From: Escallonia rubra
Taxonomy: Eukaryota > Streptophyta > Magnoliopsida > Escalloniales > Escalloniaceae
Direction: 5' to 3'
DNA length: 64,000 nt
NCBI GenBank assembly: GCA_033065855.1
Contig: JAVXUO010002949.1
Coordinates: 62,001 to 126,000 of the forward strand
Each line of letters opens with the position of its first letter. The stretch's first letter is position 1. Shown here piece by piece: positions 23,969 to 34,874 of this stretch. Under the pieces are notes generated by a model, which was not told where the DNA came from, made no database searches, and saw nothing but the letters and a program-made list of their open reading frames with translations. The translations under genes were made by a program, and so were the position numbers.

Positions 23969-24455
23969 TGTAATGCCTTAGAAATCCAAAGCTCCGTCGC
24001 CCTGCAATCCCGGAATGTTATCCTATCATATCACATCAAACCTGCCAAACTTGTTTACTAACACATACTTCAAAGCATCTAATCCAATATCCACTCAAAT
24101 TCTTCAAATACAACATTACAAAACTGCTTAAACTTAAACCGTTAAAACCTAGGTTCTTTACAAACTTGAGTCCTTATAGAACGAGTTGACAGTACTGACC
24201 CATGTAGGGGTCTCACTACACAGTAATGGTGGGCTCACCGGAATCTCACACAGACTCTAAACCCCATTACCGAGCATGCTACAACTGTCATCACCTGTAG
24301 AAGGGAGTCAGACGAAGGGTGAGCTTTTGAGAGCTCAATAAGGTCGTACAAGGACTACCAAAATTAAAGAATTACAAAACGATTCCAAAGAATCAACCGA
24401 CGATGATTCCCAAAATGATTAAAATTCATCATAAATAGATACCAAAATAAACAAT

Positions 24456-24463
24456 AACAATCA
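24456..24463. other. Empty target site matching the hAT insertion at 11,485
   Basis: AACAATCA here is the complement of the TGATTGTT duplicated around the hAT element in the related LTR, and the surrounding sequence is uninterrupted. It gives the pre-insertion state. Confidence 0.85.
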
Positions 24464-26209
24464 CGATGGTTTCCAAAATGATCAATAAGAGATCATTTTC
24501 AAAGCCATCATTCCAAAATACAATGATGGATTTCCAAAGGATTTCAAAACGAGTTCAAAGGCAATCTGAGGAGAGATTTCAAACAAGCACAAATCGTTTG
24601 AGGCAATCCTTTCCAGTCCTTCTGTAACAGTCATTGTAAGATACAATGTAATTTAATTTAGAAATGTTGATCCTGGGCCGTTGTGATGCCATTCCGGCAA
24701 AGCCAGTATGCGATGCCATTAAGGTAAAGCCAGTACAGTGTACACATGCATGATGTACTAGAATAACTAGTCCCACTAGGTACTAGCTTGCGTTCCACGT
24801 AGGATTCAAACTAGCCTTATAACTCCTCCCCACAGTAAGGTTTCCCAGGTCAACACAAAATCAACAATATCAATGAGCATTAACATAAATTCAAGTCACC
24901 GAAATCAATTCGAGTTTCAATTACAATAAACATACTGATATAAGTCATCACTCAGAATTCCTGAATAGCCATAACAAACAGCAAGAACGATTACGGACAA
25001 TTATCGAATTTAGGCTCAACAGTTCAGGAGAACGAATGCAAACAATTATGGAATATCCCCAGCATGTAATAACAGGCGAGCATCGATAAGATTTCCAAAT
25101 AATCGATTTAGGTTCAATATTGAGGTTTTCTAGGCAATAACATGCTGATATCAATACATAATTCAGTATTCGACAATAGTCATAAATAAATAAAGGAGTA
25201 CTTACGAGTATGAGTTATCAAAATAAGAGTTCGGACGAAAGTCCTTATCCAGGATTCAAATAGAAACCCTTACCTGGATTCGAAGCTAGATTATCCTAAC
25301 TGGAAAGTCTTTAGGTTTACCCTATACGGAACAATCAACTGATTAAAATACAATCTACACTATAATATTATGAACTTAATACGGACTCACGCATACTCCC
25401 AAAATGAATCCCCCTCTTTGGGTATGTAGAATTACCAAAATGCCCTTGGGGTGTAAAATTACCAAAAAAAACCCTCGCACCATTAAATCACCAAAAAAAT
25501 GTATTCCCGTAAGTAAAATCACTCAAATAACCTCACTGTATGTGAATTTACCCAAAAATACCCTTCTTAGGTCAAATTACCAAAATACCCCCTTTCACAC
25601 TTGAATCACAAAAACAGCCTTCCCGCAAGTAAAATTTCTCAAACAACTTTACTGTATGTGAATTTACCTCAAAATACCTTTTATATGTAAAATTATCAAA
25701 ATACCCCATCGGGGTGGCAAAATACCCCTTGGGAGTTCCAGCATCGAACAAAATCTCAAAAATTTCTTAAAACACTATTTTAAGCATCTAGAAGTCATTT
25801 TTGGGCTGAAAACTATTTTAGAAATTTTTTGACCTAAAATTCCTAACCAGTGTCCGGACCGAGCGCTCAGAAGCTAGTTTGGCTAAAAATAGTAATTGAC
25901 TTCGAAATGGCACAAAATTTAAAAAAATAAAGTATCTCAGTAAAATAAGGTTTTCTTAAAATTTTTAGATTAAAATAATTTGATTTGTTATGCTAAATAA
26001 ATCGCTAATTGTTTTTAGTCGATACCTTAGTTATCCTCCTTCGCGAACACCAAATTCCCGAAAAATTTCAGAGCGTACATCTAGTAAAAATAATGGGGGT
26101 TACTGTTTTGGACTTTGTCTAATTTTGGTCCGAACTATTTATAAAAATTCATGGAAAAACTGCCTAAAATAATTTTTAGCTTTAGTGACAAAAACAGTCA
26201 CTGTTCAAA

Positions 26210-26590
26210 TTAAACACACACACACACATACACACTATTGCACCTAATTGTCACACACACCTCATCTTCCTCACTCCTTCACCCAACTGCCGAACCCATT
26301 CCCACAGCATACCACCACATCCATTACACTCACACAATTACACATATCTACATACACCTAAAACACATTCTAACACACACATTAACGCACAATTACATAC
26401 ACATCAGACACATATACACACCCACACACCTGCTACTCAAGAACACACACACTGTCACACTAAACACACACAATACTCACTGAAAACACTCACTAACCGT
26501 CCCCGATTTCACACATACACACACTTACATACAATCAATCATTTAATACCCACAAACACCCGAAAAATCACTAAAACTACACATGCGCAC
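26210..26590 (+). repeat. CA-rich degenerate microsatellite inside the minus-strand LTR
   Basis: ACACAC- and CATACA-rich sequence, with further CA-rich patches at 26,680-26,830. It is the equivalent of the TG-rich tract in the solo LTR, seen from the other strand. The apparent Thr/His-rich frames are repeat-derived. Confidence 0.85.
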
Positions 26591-27403
26591 CCACACTGCA
26601 CACACTTGCACACTGCACAGCAGCAAGGCTGCTGCTGTCTTTCCCCTTCCCCTTCGTCCTTACTCACACGCAGATACAAGAACTATACACTACATACACC
26701 CAACGAAATTCAAACACACACAACACATTAAAATTACCCCCTATAACCTATCACCCGTAGCTCCCCGCACACCAAAACACAGACAGCACACGCAGTGGAC
26801 AACATACACTGAGCACCTGAAATACCCACTGAAACCAACACCAAAGGTGACAATTTTAACCTTTAGGATTTCTCCTGTCTCTTATCACTCTCCCTTTCTT
26901 CTTTCTTTTTCCTTTCTCTACCCCGAGCTCCCTGGTTTCTTCTCCTCTGTTCTTTGTTTCTTTCTTCTTTCTGTTTTTGGTTCTGTTTTTTTTCTTTCTT
27001 TCTTCCCGAAGTTCTTTCTTCTTCTTTTTTCTTTTGTTTCCTTTTTTTATTTTCTTTCCTTAATTTCCCCTAAAGATCTTATCCAATTCACTAGTTTATA
27101 ATTCAAGTGATTAGTCACCAATTAAGCAAGGAGGATGTGGCATCTTCTTATGGCCAATTTCTCAAAATTTTTGACACATTAGTGCCTATTTTTCAAAATT
27201 GCAAATTGGCCCCCAAACTTTGTGCAATTACATTTAGGCCCCAAATTAATTCTAATCTTTAATCATTTAATTAGACAACACTAAAAATATATACTATCAC
27301 TCATTATATTATTTTTCATCACTAAAAATATAATTTATGTTTATGCCCCCAAAGTTTTTTTTTTCAAGATTACAAAATGACCCCAAAAGTTTTCAAAATT
27401 ACA

Positions 27404-27860
27404 CACTACAAGTGAAACGGTTTATGCTTACGATACTAAAGTGTTGGCATAAGTAGAAAGTACCGTAGGCATAGCCTATGCCTACGGTAGTATACCATGG
27501 GTGCTTCTTCCGATGGCATAGACATATGCCTACGGAAGTAAACACATAAGCTAACGGGCCGTTCTGTAGGGATATACATATGCTGAGTTTGGTGCAAGTC
27601 CCATACGCCAACGGTTTTTAAGACTTTTGCTTACGAATGTACCGTAGGTCTTTTTCCCTCTATGCGTACGGTATTTAAGACTTTTGACAACGGATATACT
27701 GTCTGCTTTTCTTCTCTTTGCCAATGGGTTTTAAGACTTTTGGCAACGGATATACCTTCGGGTTTTCTCCTCTTTGCCCACGGTTCATACTGTTGGAATA
27801 GGTACAAGTTCTATTGCTTTTTTTCCCCATATTGTATACCGTTGGTATATCCCAACAACA
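27404..27860 (+). mobile_element. CACTA (En/Spm-like) left terminus with subterminal repeats
   Basis: It starts CACTACAAGTGAAACGG directly at the break in the chromovirus LTR. Several related short motifs follow: 'gcctacggtag', 'gcctacggaag', 'taccgtaggc' and 'gacttttggcaacggatat'. They alternate in orientation as CACTA subterminal repeats do. The opposite terminus (CTTGTAGTG) was not found to the right. Confidence 0.65.
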
Positions 27861-30340
27861 CTTCTCGTGGACACATGTTATATTTCCTGTTTAATTCTCA
27901 TTAATTATTGCATCTTTATTTGTGAATAACATGTAATTATAAGTAGTACTGACAATAGTGCACATTATAAACTTCATTAAACCAAAGTAATATTGTAATT
28001 CTCAAACACCTTAGAAAGACATCAATCTGACTAATAATTACAATAGCCATCGTAAAGGTGTACCATAATCATCCTACCGGAGATTCTTAAAACATTTTCA
28101 TGCTTAACTCTAACATATTTTATTGTCCACGAAACGACCTAACACTCATGAAGTATATACATCCACCACACTCAATTGCGAACCACAAACAACTCAAGGG
28201 AACTCATCTTCGGTAGCATTGTTTGCTTCTTGCTCCTCGCCATCATAACCATCCTACAAAATGTGACACGCCAATCACTTATTATTCAATTGGTGCGAAA
28301 CAATGAGCTTGAGGTAATATCAAGGGCAAAACCAACTAGACCTAGACAATTTCACGTCGATGATACTTTCTAAACAATATGATGCAGACTGTGTGATGCA
28401 GCCAATAATGCATAAATTCAACACCTCAAAACCACAACATGAACCCAATTAAAGATATATGTAACACCGCACCATAATAGTTTATAGCTACTAATTTTAA
28501 AGTGCTAACAAATTGAAAGCCTCGATCGCATACCAAAGAGAGCCAAAGAAATGCAGCGAATTTAGAGTTCCACATAACACAAGAAATCAAACACCTAAAT
28601 GCTCATAGGGTACTTAGAAGAATTTACCTGAGTAACTCAAGGATGGAAATAATACTGATATGTGGTTTCCAAAACATGACAAGTAGCACTTCAGCAGTTC
28701 CTGGGAATGAACCATAGTCGTGGAGATAGATAATATCAAGGACAAAACACATTAAAGCTTCCTAATTGACCCTGCATAGTTAAAGAGAACTGTGGCTTTA
28801 GAGATATAAACATCTATACATGAGAAAACTAGGAATATGTGTTTCTTCACACAGTAATATGAACACGTTAGATCTATTGCATGAGTGAGACAAAGTCATA
28901 GATAAGGGGACCTCAAAGGTTCTGTAAACTGATGATAATATGATCATCGGGCAAACAAATATTAATATTTCGTAATCAAAGATAAAAAAATTCAAACTCC
29001 ACCAATATGTTAGAGAAAAAAAATGCAGTGCACATAAAAATAACCGAGTCAATAAAGAACAGCTCTTACAAAAATTCTCTGATAGCAACCTGGACTTGGT
29101 GAACAAGATATTGCTGGAAGATGCCTACAAGCATAGTGAAAAATATATTTGATGAAGCAGTGCTTCGATAACAAGGAAATTTGCCAATTGGACAATGAGC
29201 AAAGATATATAGACATTGGAAATAAATGGGGACAACATGGAAAACAATATATAAACATTGGAAGTAAAAATTGACGCATGGAAAGAACTACGCAACAATA
29301 TTATAGTTATGAATCAGCTCCTACTTATATCACTGTCATATCATAAAATGTCAATGACTCAATAGCAAATGGGACATCGTCATTAGTCTTATAAGCGAAC
29401 ACTAAAATACCATGAAGAAGATTCATATTTTACTCATCGATGCATCTAAGGCTAGTTCTCCCAATCTCCTAAAATTGTTGTTATATCATACGACATCAAT
29501 CTATCATACTTTGCACGTGTTGTAACTCACACTGCCCGTAGGTGTTTGAACGATTGCATGGTATTTTTGAGTTGCTCCTAGCTTGCACGGCAGTGCATCC
29601 CAATGGGATCACAATAGCATATCACCAACCCTCTTCTACTCCAGCGCCCACTTCATAGAGAATAATCAACTTTAATCGCTCCATGGAACTTATCTCAAAC
29701 TTTATAGGCAAAATTACAAGAACAACATACACTTATCCATCCAATCTAACTGGCTTAGTTCCCAAACTAACGCCATCTCACTTCTCTTTCTATATTAGTC
29801 TCATTATCACCTCTCCAGTCTTAGGACCTACCTATCTCAATCCCTCACAGCTTTAGAGTCTCTGTCGGCTTTTCTGTGAGCGCACAACTCAGTTCATGAG
29901 CAAAAAATAATACCAACAAACTGGAACTAAAAATGGGTAGGTGACACCGAGGCTTCTTGTGATTCAGCACAATTTTCAAGTCATCTATATCTATAACAGA
30001 TACACATATCAACCTAATCATCACATGGAAACAACGATTATTATAATTCACACTTGTTCGTAAAAGAAAAAAGAAGAAGATGTAATCTAAAGCCACACTC
30101 AAAGATCAAAAGTACATTATGCATGTATCTAGTCAATTATGCACGGTTAATGAATTCAAAACTTGGACAACTATATGATATACCAGAATTTCATATATCT
30201 TCACATTTCCTACTGTATTCCTGTTTATCATTGTCTATTCTTCTCCATGGGTAGATTAATCTCAAAGATAGGGATTCTAGTTACCTGTAGCAATAATTTC
30301 TGAGCTTTAATTTTTCTTCCTGGGAGTGACATATTAATGC
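27861..30340. other. Probable CACTA interior, no recognised coding sequence
   Basis: AT-rich sequence. Open frames at 28,176-28,373 (+, with a hydrophobic stretch FGSIVCFLLLAIITI) and 28,798-29,279 (-) have no transposase motif that I recognise. Assignment to the CACTA element rests only on position. Confidence 0.25.
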
Positions 30341-30709
30341 TCAATCGTGTTGGTGATGGTGGGGGATTGGGGGGGGGGGAGGAGGTGGCGGGGTGTAAAT
30401 TAAAAAATTGAGCCTGTTGATGAATAAGAAAAAACATATATGAAGCATCCTGGTGGTGGGATGGCTGTGGCGGAGCAAGGCAGTGATGGCGGTGGCTGAT
30501 CGGTGCGGTACAATGGTTATATTCCTAGAACCAAAAACTGGGTGGAAGTAATTTTCACTTGTGATAGTAGCGTGAAAGAGTGGCGGCGATGGCAGAGCGG
30601 CGGCGGAGCATCGGTAGCGGCAATGGCGTAGAGCAGCGGTAGAGGCAGAGAACTGCGGTGCCGTAAGAGGGAGGGCAGCAGGTGAGAGAGAGAGAGAGAG
30701 ATGGAGCAA
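30341..30709. repeat. GC-rich low-complexity block with (GA)n
   Basis: It contains G-rich runs (30,361-30,400), GCGGCGG-like repeats (30,460-30,680) and (GA)n at 30,684-30,700. The Pro/Ser/His-rich minus-strand frame across it looks like a compositional artefact, although a 5' UTR/start region of a dead gene is possible. Confidence 0.4.
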
Positions 30710-30762
30710 ATTTGGGTGTAACTCTAATTTTGACGCCCGCCTAATTAACCCGCCACATATTT

Positions 30763-32049
30763 ATAGGTCCCTAAACACACCTAAAGGGGGTGAATAGGTG
30801 TTTACAACTTTGAGTGGAGATTTAAAAATTGAATTTGCAAAGTAATAACAGAATTAACAAATATAAATCAACACATAAATTTATATTGGTTCGGCCCCAC
30901 CAGCCTATGTCCAGTCCCCTAACACTCCACACAAGGGAGACCTACTTGAGTCTTTCACTAACCAACTAGTTTTGGGTGCTAGCTCAAACCACAGTACAGA
31001 TTCCGAAACCTTTCCAAGGTTTCCAACAATTACAAATGAAAAATGATTTACAATTAAGATACAATAACAAACTCCTTCTTGAGTAGATATTACAATGAAT
31101 ATAACAAGACCAAGCTTTCTTAGGTGGGAAGATCTGTATTCTTTCAAGAACCAAACCAAGAAGCTTACTTCAGACTTTCCCAAAGATGAACTCATTCAAT
31201 AGAGAATAGATGAAAGTGTGAAATAAGATGAGAGAGTATTTTGAGAAGAGAGAGAGATTTTTCAAAGATTGGCAAAAGTTAGCAATAAATGCTCTCAAGG
31301 TCCCTTTTTTTACTTGAAGATAAATAAATCGTTAAAAAGGGTAGACTTAAAGTTTAATTCGAATGAAAGATTAAATCCATTTGAATTAAGAACATCTCTA
31401 AAGAATTCGGTCGAATCAATCTGAGATTAATTCGAATAGAACGGTAAAGCAAAGAGATGTTAAACCTATTGAAAGATTGAGTCGAATTAAAACTACATTT
31501 CATTCTACTTGAAAACATTGCTTCGATTGAAAACTATGACTTCGACCGAAAACTTTGGTTTCGACCGAAAACTTTTGGCTTCGACCGAAAGTTCTTGACT
31601 TCGACCGAAAACTTTGGCTTTGACCAAAAGTTCTTGGCTTCGACTGAAAACTTTCCAAGAAGAATCTGAAGGATTGATTCGAATGGAAACCCCTTTTTTT
31701 CCTTCGAATGAAAACTTTTGGAAGACAAGATGAAACACTGAACGATTGAGTCGAATAAAACTTTTTGCTTTCGAACGAAAACTTCAGGTTTAGTTCTTTA
31801 CTTGAATTTCTGGGAGATCTTTAAGAAAGTCTTAGTAATAAGAATAAAATGTACTTCCAGCTCTTGAATCTTCAATGTAGTCCATGTCCTTGTTTAATCC
31901 CAATTCTAAGTCCAAGTTCAAGCTTTGTCCAATGCATGTTCTTTGTCTTTGTTTGATTAGGATAAACCCTGAAATATTTATCTTAATAATGGTGTTAGAT
32001 TAATGTTATGAATAATAATCTTGGAATTATCAAAATCAATAAGTCAACA
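30763..32049 (-). mobile_element. 3' LTR of a SIRE-type copia element
   Basis: On the minus strand the LTR starts TGTTGACTTATTGA at 32,049, preceded by a purine tract (AATGGGGAGA) and the SIRE-style junction. It ends near 30,763 after a CACCTATTCACCCCCTTTAGG-like motif known from the ends of SIRE/Maximus LTRs. The middle (31,340-31,770) is packed with TTCGACCGAA and TTCGAATGAA units. The terminal bases at the left end are decayed, so that border is approximate. Confidence 0.7.
31500..31770 (-). repeat. TTCGA(C/A)(C/T)GAAAACTT minisatellite in the LTR
   Basis: About eight tandem units of ~20-30 bp built on 'cttcgaccgaaaactttgg'. Open minus-strand frames here (EAKVFGRSQELSVEAK...) are read-through of the repeat and not a gene. 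Confidence 0.8.
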
Positions 32050-32263
32050 ATCTCCCCATTTTTTATGACGACAACATTAATTCTAACACTATATAAACAT
32101 ACTCCTTCTGGATTAGATAACATTCATACACAAACAATGAATAAATGAACTACTTTACTATTAACCAAAAATTTACAGTTCAGAAAGTTTGCAATAAGCT
32201 TTGTTCTCCCCCTTTGTCAAATCAAAAAGAGGGATAAACATCTAATAAAAAAAAATAAGGCAT

Positions 32264-34266
32264 TTACGGCCGACGACTGCGGGCACCTTGAGCGGAGGAG
32301 GAATGATCGATAAGCAGAGGAGCAGTTGTGGGAACCTCAACAACTTCGACGACCCGAGGGGAGTGCGACATCGGAGGATTATAAGGCAGATGTGGATTGA
32401 AGAACCATTCTTTACCTTTGGTGCCGGTGTGTTGAGAGGGAAAAATGTCCGGACGAGTGACCCAGAAGCCATATGCCTGATCAAAGATCTGATGGGCCAG
32501 GTAGCAGTTTTGCTCAGTCAAAATGCTCATAGTAAGATAAGCCTGGCGATGATGAGCTTGAAGAGCGGCGTCCTGTTGGCGGTGGAGATTGTGCTGCATC
32601 CGAGTCAATCTCTCCAAGATAGAAGTGTGGTTGAGAGGAAGATAGGTGATGTTGGAAGTAAGTTCGTTAAGAAGGGTATGAAAATCAATTTGGTTGGAGA
32701 GAAGCTGAGCAGAGAACAGTTGAACGGACTGCTGAATGGAATAAAGCTCGTGAAGAAGGGCGGTATATTTTGCTGTGACAGAGGGGGCGATAGTGGTTTG
32801 AGATTCAAGAATGAGCTGAATAGAGGTGGAGATACGAAAGAGGGGCTCGGAGAGGTCGAAGTTATCAGTGGATAAAAAATCGTCAAAATTTAGATTGGAA
32901 AAATCGTTGAGGGGACTGAAGAAAGGATCAGAATGGAGATGAGGGGTGGGCAGAGGCTATGAAGAAGAGGAAGGGTCGGAGGGTGGTGGAGGTATAGATG
33001 GAGAGGGGTCAGTCGGCGGTGGGGGCATAGACCGGGAAGGGTCAGCAGGTGGATGTAGGTGAAAGACAGGAGCGGGAGCGGGAGCAGGGATGGACTCAGT
33101 CGTGTGAGTCGACTCGGTAACTGCTACACGCTCAAGAGAGTGAGTATTTGTAGTAAGATCAGTGTGAATGGTGAAATCCGCCCGACGAAGGGAAGTCTCG
33201 TCAAGAATGTGCATGCTAGGAATAGTCACACATTTCGAGACAGCAGTAGAAAGAGGTACATGGAAGTACTCAAAAACTTTAGTCAGAAGTAGACCAAAAG
33301 GAAGATGAGCGGATGATTTCTTCTTTCGGGCATCCATTACGAGTAAAATGATACCCGCAATGTTTAATGGTGATCCCCGAATGAAATGAGTAAGAAGGAC
33401 AATGTCTAGATAAGTGAAAGTGGCAAAAGAGCCAGACCTCCCCGAAAGGTTATATGAGAGGATGAGGTGTAGGACACGGTATAAGGGGAAATATCACTAA
33501 GGCTGGGTTTGCGAGGTCGGGAAATGGATTGATTGTTAAGAATGGTTTGAGTTTGTTGGAGAGGGTTAAAGGTGCTACTGGTGTACCATGTGTTGCCGGG
33601 AAATACTATCAATGAAGATTGGTTGATGAAACCTAAGATTTGGGCCAAAGTAGTTGCATCTAGGTGAATGTGGACCCCATTGACATAGGTTGTCAGAAAA
33701 GTAGAAGTAAAAGAGTTAAAAGTCATGTTCGAATATAACATTCGAACTAAACAAGGGTAATAGACAGATGGATGAGAGAGAATGGATGGGCACCCCATTC
33801 GTTCAAAAAGTGAGGTGATGCCAAGTTGGGCCATAAGGTTGACGTCACTAGGGCGACCTGGTACGACCTCCCTACTGACGAAGTTCGTATAGTAGTTAAT
33901 TTGAGCCTTGGCAGATTTGAAAAAATAGGGAATATGGAGAATGTCGGTAGGTGAAGAATATAGACATGTGGGTGGAGGACAGGTAGGGGGAGGAGCATAA
34001 GAGGAAGAGGGAGCAGAGGGAGGAGGTGGAGCAGTAACAGTACCTGGATGAGATGGAGCTATACGGGTGTTGCGACGAGATGCAGTAGTATGCGGGGCAG
34101 TAGGATGCTATGAAGACGTGGATGGCACAGTAAATGTGGAAGTCGCATCCATAGTAGAAATCGCAGCAGGAGGAGGAGGTGGTGGCAGAATCTCATGTTC
34201 GTCATTGTCTGAAGTGGTTTGCAGGACAAGACGACGACGACTTCGAGGGCGCGTGTTGGGGTCCAT
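32264..34266 (-). pseudogene. Extra (env-like position) ORF of the SIRE-type element
   Basis: From an ATG at 34,266 one can follow a protein-like frame down to TAA at 32,264, about 665 codons. It is broken by a TAG near 34,108, one frameshift near 33,430-33,480 and a stop near 32,957. The order is: basic N-terminus (MDPNTRPRSRRR), Pro-rich linker, a folded-looking central region (ERMGCPSILSHPS, TLAQILGFINQ, LPFGLLLTKVFEYF), a second Pro/Ser-rich stretch, and a Gln/Leu-rich C-terminal part that may be coiled-coil. The central region resembles the 'putative plant transposon protein' type domain found in retrotransposon extra ORFs. Its position between pol and the 3' LTR is where SIRE elements carry their env-like ORF. 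I see no clear signal peptide or transmembrane helix, so an envelope function is not shown. Confidence 0.65.
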
Positions 34267-34384
34267 AGCAGAAAGGGATGCGAAAAAGGTGAAAATGAGG
34301 AAAAAGGTGAAAAAAGAGAAAACAGTCAAAGAGGTAAACAGTGAAAAAGTAAAAAAAATGACTGGGAGTATATATAGACGAAGA

Positions 34385-34705
34385 ATTTGATTCGAATGAA
34401 AGTCATTTTGATTCGAATGAAATGCAGTTTGCATTCGACCGAATTGATCAGACGTGAAATGTGTTGAAACAGAAAAATATTTTGATTTGAATGAAATTCA
34501 TTTTGATTCGAATGAAAGTATTTTGATTCTACTGAAAAGAGTTTTGATTCGAATGAAATGCAGTTTGCATTCGACCGAATTGATCAACGTCAAATGTGTT
34601 GAAACAAAAAAATATTTTGATTCGAATGATAGTCATTTTGATTCGAATGAAAAAAGTTTTGATTCGAATGAAACACAGTTTGCATTCGACCGAATTGATC
34701 AGTCA
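34385..34705 (-). repeat. TTCGAATGAA spacer repeats between pol and extra ORF
   Basis: Three larger units of 115-136 bp, each containing several ATTCGAATGAA motifs and one GCATTCGACCGAATTGATCA. Unit landmarks are at 34,411, 34,547 and 34,662. The motif is the same as in the LTR array at 31.3-31.8 kb. Confidence 0.8.
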
Positions 34706-34874
34706 TCAAAGCAATACAGATGGGAGAGTAATAGAGTTAGAAAGATGGATGATAAGTAATTTAGCTAAGATCACACATTCCTAAGCGACAATGAAGAGAA
34801 CAAAAACTTGATTCAACTAAAGGTTTGGTAAAAATATCTCCCGAACCAACTTTCTTGAGTTCTATTAAACCTTT

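Larger units (their letters stand above)
23969..27403 (-). mobile_element. Chromovirus LTR in minus orientation
   Basis: The LTR 3' end is at 23,969 (TGTAATGCC on +, the complement of a GGCATTACA end). The first 1.2 kb match the reverse complement of the LTR at 10,843-12,800; the far end (27,130-27,403) matches 16,760-17,050. No primer-binding site adjoins 23,969, so it is not the 5' LTR of an intact element. Its own 5' tip is cut off by a CACTA element starting at 27,404. Inside are a run of degenerate 'accaaaatacccc' units (25,420-25,740), a CA-rich microsatellite and a pyrimidine-rich tract (26,870-27,070). The ~3.4 kb length agrees with the solo LTR at 3.6 kb. Confidence 0.8.

Noticed and set aside
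31505-31738. Overlapping minus-strand ORFs with repeated FSVEVKNFRSKPK peptide
   Set aside because: Direct translation of the TTCGACCGAA minisatellite in the LTR.
34385-34705. Regularly spaced motif resembling a CRISPR-like array
   Set aside because: Units vary in spacing (115-136 bp), have no unique equal-length spacers and lie inside a plant retrotransposon.
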